From positions 1,513,061 to 1,577,060 of the forward strand of contig CAADRB010000025.1 of assembly GCA_900708905.1 (NCBI GenBank): DNA of 64,000 nucleotides, read 5' to 3'. Both the position numbers and the translations under genes were made by a program. This DNA is from Hymenolepis diminuta. Lineage: Eukaryota; Platyhelminthes; Cestoda; Cyclophyllidea; Hymenolepididae. Under the pieces are notes generated by a model, which saw only the letters and a list, made by a program, of their open reading frames with translations, ran no database searches and was not told the origin of the DNA. Position 1 is the first letter of the stretch. Every line of letters begins with the position of its first letter. This document shows positions 59,673 to 64,000 of this stretch, one piece after another.

Positions 59673-62600
59673 CTACCTAAAGTTCTGGGAATTTCCCTCT
59701 GCCCCAGAGGCGTCAGTTGCCATGACGGCGAGGCATTTCACAAGAACATTCGACGCTTCCTCTCCAGACAAAGCTAAGTCGACAAGCAACGGTTCAAAGG
59801 CGCTCAATCGTCTAAAGTAAGGGAAAAACAAGATGAACACCATTCTTGTTATAAATTGGCTATCTCAAACCGTAGTGTACTTACTTTCTAGCAAGAGATG
59901 AGTTGGTGACAAGGTTTTGCAGAATCAGAGCAGCTGTAAGACGAATGTGTTTAGTGACAGGTCCCTCCTTAGACTTTTCTGTAGTAGAAGGGAGGAAATC
60001 GGATTGAAGGGTCTGTCGAAATTCTCGCTCGGCCATTGCCGTTCGAGTAACGTTGACGGAGGGTTTAGTGGTGGTCAGGGGTGTTAAAGTCGCCTCCCCG
60101 CTAGAGGTTACAAATGGCATGTTGCAGTGGTTCTCTCGAAGATGTTCCAATAAAGACAAAGAACCTCGTCGGATGGTTGATTGCTTGCAGCCTGACCAGA
60201 GGCATGTCTACATTGATAATTTAATTAGAAAACTTAGAGATGAGTAGGTGTGGATTGTTCTACTCTCTGATAAACCTATCAATATAACTCCACAGTCGAG
60301 TGCTTTATTCACCTTAGACTCATACACACTTCTCATTCCAATAGTGGGTTTAGTTTCAATTGTGAGAAAGTGTTTCCAACACTCATTTCGGAGAGGGTAA
60401 AGACAAATTAAACTCTCTATTTAAAAGTATTATATATCCGTTTTTACTAAAGATGGTATACACTGTACTATTTGAACATGCAGATGAACAGCTGTAATTA
60501 TGAGAAATTAATCTGGAGAAGATTTGGTCCTCCTCAACCTTGCTTCGTTATGCAATATTTGAAAGAGGATCGGACTGGCCGTTGATATGGAGTGACCTAT
60601 TCAATTCTCTGGCCCCGCGTTTTACTTTTGATTACATTTGATTCCTTAATTCATCACCTCTACCTACCTATGAGACCATCATTAGTATACTGGGTTTGAC
60701 TTTTCTAACTTTACTTGGCAACACTTTTATTGTTGATCACACAAACACTGAAGAAATGATAATCAACATCTGTTGGTATGTCGTTTTCCATATTAAGTTA
60801 ATTTGACTAATTACAACACGCAGAAAGTTTCGATTCTGAAAAAATAAGATGAACCTCGACGGCGATTGATCGAATGCACTTTGTGCAATAATGATAACAT
60901 GCCCTCAAATCATAGAAAAAATTACTCTACCGTGAGCACAACGAAATGCAATGGTTATATCAGAAGTTCAAATCTATGAGAAAAGAATAAAGACGCTTCT
61001 CGATTCCGTTAAAAGTGTATTTGAATATTCTTATTCAATCTTTCTGTTGATTAAGAATAATCAGTGCAACTGGTAAGCGATTTTTCCACTGACAGATCCC
61101 AAACCGGGCTTAAGGAATGCTGTGATATTTAGTAAATAAAGACCAAATGCAATTTGATACTTAAGACAACACTGAGAAATGTGTAACAAAAAAGTGATGC
61201 TTAATAGGAAAGTATCAGAAAGCCTTCACAAACGTTCACTACTTCGGTTAGTATATCGTATACTAAACTACTAAGCAAACTCAACGATTTCCAACCTCAT
61301 CAAAGGAGGCTGTGCTTCAATATTATTTTAATATCTTAAACCACTGGCCAGAAAAAAAACTCTTAGTCAACTAACCGTATCTTTTGCGTCTCAGTCATGC
61401 TAAAGAATGTTGAAATTTGCATATATACTTTGACTTCTTTGGAAATCTTAAAAGGATATTTGAGAGACATACTATCGAATTTATCACTCTCTGTAGACCA
61501 ATGAAGATTATACTCAACAACTTACAAGATGCTGTTGACCCTTCAATGATTCGAAATGGCTCGAGTAGACATGTGCAAAGAGCCGATCACCCGAGGGAAA
61601 CGACCTCCTACAATCCCCTCCCCACATGCAGACAAACACCGTGGAAGTTGCCTGCCGAATCGATTGTTGAGTCGTAGTGATCTGTTGTTGAGGGGCTGTA
61701 GAAATCAACTGGGGTTGTTGTTGCTGGGGCATGATTGCCGCAGCAGGAGTCGGTGCGATCGACAACTGAGCATTGGGGGCGAGGGAGTAGAGGAAAACTT
61801 GTTGTGGAGCCCCAGTAGGCACACAACCACTTGCTGTGGATGTCGCAGCCAAGAAGGTTCCAAGACAAGTCAGTGTCTGTGGCGCCGCAATGTCAGAGTT
61901 AGTGCTAATAACTGTTCCTGGAGCAGCAGCTGACTGCATAACAAGAGATGGTCGACAAGGGGTTGTGACTCTACTAGCAGGATTCTGAGTCGGGTTTTGA
62001 GCAGTAGGGAGGAGGGTGCGGAATTGCAGAACCCCTTGAGAGGCATCGATTAGTGTGGGGGCGGTCCCGGTAGGCTGGGCTGTGTTGGTTGTGAACCCAT
62101 TCAGCATTCTTTTTCCATCCATAATGGGAAATGCGATAGCAGAAGCGGCGATTACCGGCTGTTGAATTTGAATCGATCCACTACAAAGGAGAGAAATATG
62201 TGAGAGTGAGCTAATGAGACGCGAAAAACGCGAGCTTTTCAAAACTTGGCTTGGGGGTTGGTGCCATCTGAGACTGGATTTATGTCAATAAAGTGTAATA
62301 TAAACAAGCATACAGGCTTGAGCCCAGAGATTACACGTATTACTGTCAAAGTGAAAGAAGTAATTTACTTTGCATAAAAGTCCCACCAAAACAAGAGGTG
62401 TAAGATGTTGGAGGGGGTGAAATAGAATTTAAGTGCAATAAGTGGGTTGTCATCGATCTAACTTTCCTGAGTAGTGATACGTCTTAATAACTTCTCTAAC
62501 GGTGCATTTTTTATCATAAAATGTGACTCCGGAGTGGCTTAATTTGAGAGCTTTACACGCTTAATTGAGTTTCAAGCAACTAACCAGTACTCTATATCAG

Positions 62601-64000
62601 CCATATCCTGTTACTCCTACTCCAATCCTACCTCTTCAAGGAATTATAGCAATAAACCCACTTGTCGCAGTCATCATCTCTCTGTGCTGTTATTCGGTGG
62701 AAATTACGAGATAGCTTGCAGAATAGAGACGTGCTCCTTCCTAAGTTGTGATTTAGATAAAAATTAGAGCTTAACCCGCAACACTATCACCACTATCAAA
62801 GTATAATTATAAATTTACCAAACTGGGCATCTCATTTCTGGCAGCAAAGCAAGTACTTTGGTCTTTTGTGAATGTCTTATCATTGCATAAAATGATCAGA
62901 AAACACGAAAAAAGGAACACAAATAACAGGAAAGAGCTCTTCAGCTTTGATTAAATATACAACGTTATAAGTAGTTTTCAAATCAGCTCCAAGTTCTTGA
63001 ATAAATCAAGTACAAATTCACAAGCTTTAAATGCACTTTGTGGGTCATTTATTAAGTAGAAAATCAATATCATCTGCTGAGTGGAATCTGAATCAATAGT
63101 CTACTATTCATTTAACACGCAGAAAGTGATCTACATAAACATAAATCTAAAATTTTGCCCTTAGGAGGTGCCTTAGAGCCTCTGATATAACGGTAAGAAG
63201 GCACTGAGGTAATTAAGGCTGTTCGAACTTAGAAAACTGAGTAGAGATCCAATATTATTGTCACTTTATTAAGAGAATATACAATCACTTATATAGATCG
63301 GGATAAATTGGGACTGATTGGCTATCAAGTAAGCCAGTAAAGTAGAAATAAGGAGATTTCACTTTTAAGCTCTAGGATAGAGGAAAAGAAGTATACGAGC
63401 AAACGGATACTGTCCACGGAATCCTGTGAAGTTTGTTAAAGGCAGCGAAAATAGTAAATTCTACTTGCTATTCCAAGGCAATATTAACATATTTTTGGAT
63501 TTTAGGATCACTAGGAGTTAAGATTCCAAGGATTCTGAAAGAAAACATGTTTTCCAACACATCTTAATTATAGAGATGCAGTTTGGGAACAAATAAGCGA
63601 AATTCGAATCGATGATATTTAATAAGGTAAAAGATATGTAATCTTTCTTTACGAAATTCAATCCAGGGAAACTACAGACTTTCCGACTGACAAAGAAATA
63701 TTATTAGAATCAATGAATAATACTATTTAAAATGTATGGACTTAAGAAATATAAGAGAACCAGTGTTACTTTTAAAAAGTAGCTCACTTTGTGGTAAGTT
63801 CAATAGGTCCATTAGTCGACACGGGAATGAAACCATCAACGATTGAAGGTGGGTTCGTAGCAGTGGTCAGAAGTTTGATGGGCTGTGGGGCGGCAGCAGT
63901 GGCCCCATTGATTAGACTTGAGACACCACCGGCAGGGTTGGTGGCGCTGTTTGTCAACACTCCTCCTCCTCCATTTCCATCTCCACCGTTAGTCTTGATT
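59673..64000 (-). CDS. ARID2: ARID2/BAF200 homologue, C-terminal part (5' end outside the window)
   Basis: Subunit that defines the PBAF form of SWI/SNF chromatin remodellers in the nucleus. Exons on the minus strand: up to 63788 (open at the right edge), 62180-61526, 60207-59885, 59811-59673, all in phase; stop TAG at 59675-59673. The first two are Gly-, Ala-, Thr- and Gln-rich low-complexity sequence, as in the middle of ARID2. Two zinc fingers follow: FVCMWGGDC with FAHVYSSHF, then TCLWSGCK with LLEHLRENHC, the second starting exactly at an exon boundary. The tail has the highly conserved EGPVTKHIRLTAALILQNL, then ANVLVKC-like SGEEASNVLVKCLA. The ARID, RFX-type and armadillo-like regions must lie beyond 64000. 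The 1.3 kb intron 60208-61525 shows no other gene. The final exon might be spliced further at a weak GT next to the stop, but the stop position fits the family. Confidence 0.9.

Overview
The window is nuclear DNA of a parasitic flatworm, most probably a tapeworm. It is AT-rich, its genes are interrupted by introns from 29 bp to several kb, and there is about one gene per 12-15 kb. The conserved genes are metazoan. One has a run of 29-36 bp introns at its 5' end, a pattern known from flatworm parasites. I cannot separate cestode from trematode with certainty: gene density favours a cestode, low GC fits several genera. A run of 50 N marks a scaffold gap, so this is an assembled draft.

Layout. 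1-2008: AT-rich, with dispersed repeats. 2009-5942 (+): complete DNAAF11/LRRC6 homologue in 15 exons. 6.2-6.5 kb (-): RNase H-like retroelement scrap. 8.4-11.05 kb (-): decayed Ty3/gypsy retrotransposon. 13.3-14.4 kb (+): dead mariner transposon. 14.4-22.4 kb: AT-rich, with degenerate SINE-like copies. 22.4-24.7 kb (-): a gene I do not recognise, with credible first and last exons and a CCAAT-rich upstream region. 27851-39454 (+): complete SKI2-type RNA helicase (SKIC2/SKIV2L) in 12 exons. 41858-54763 (+): complete Cys-loop receptor subunit of the nicotinic family in 10 exons. 54.8-59.7 kb: mostly featureless, with a GC-rich tRNA-like island near 56.8 kb. 59673-64000 (-): the 3' part of an ARID2/BAF200 homologue, whose 5' end lies beyond the right edge.

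The genes do unrelated jobs: assembly of ciliary dynein arms, cytoplasmic 3'-5' mRNA decay, transmitter-gated ion conduction and chromatin remodelling. Nothing suggests co-regulation. The most interesting gene is the receptor. Its M1-M2 linker carries Pro-Ala in place of the Gly-Glu of cation channels, which points to an acetylcholine-gated chloride channel of the flatworm-specific type. Two coding introns need GC donors. A tRNA-derived SINE-like family is scattered through the whole window in both orientations.

Exon models were built by hand from reading frame, phase and similarity to remembered family sequences. No search was run.
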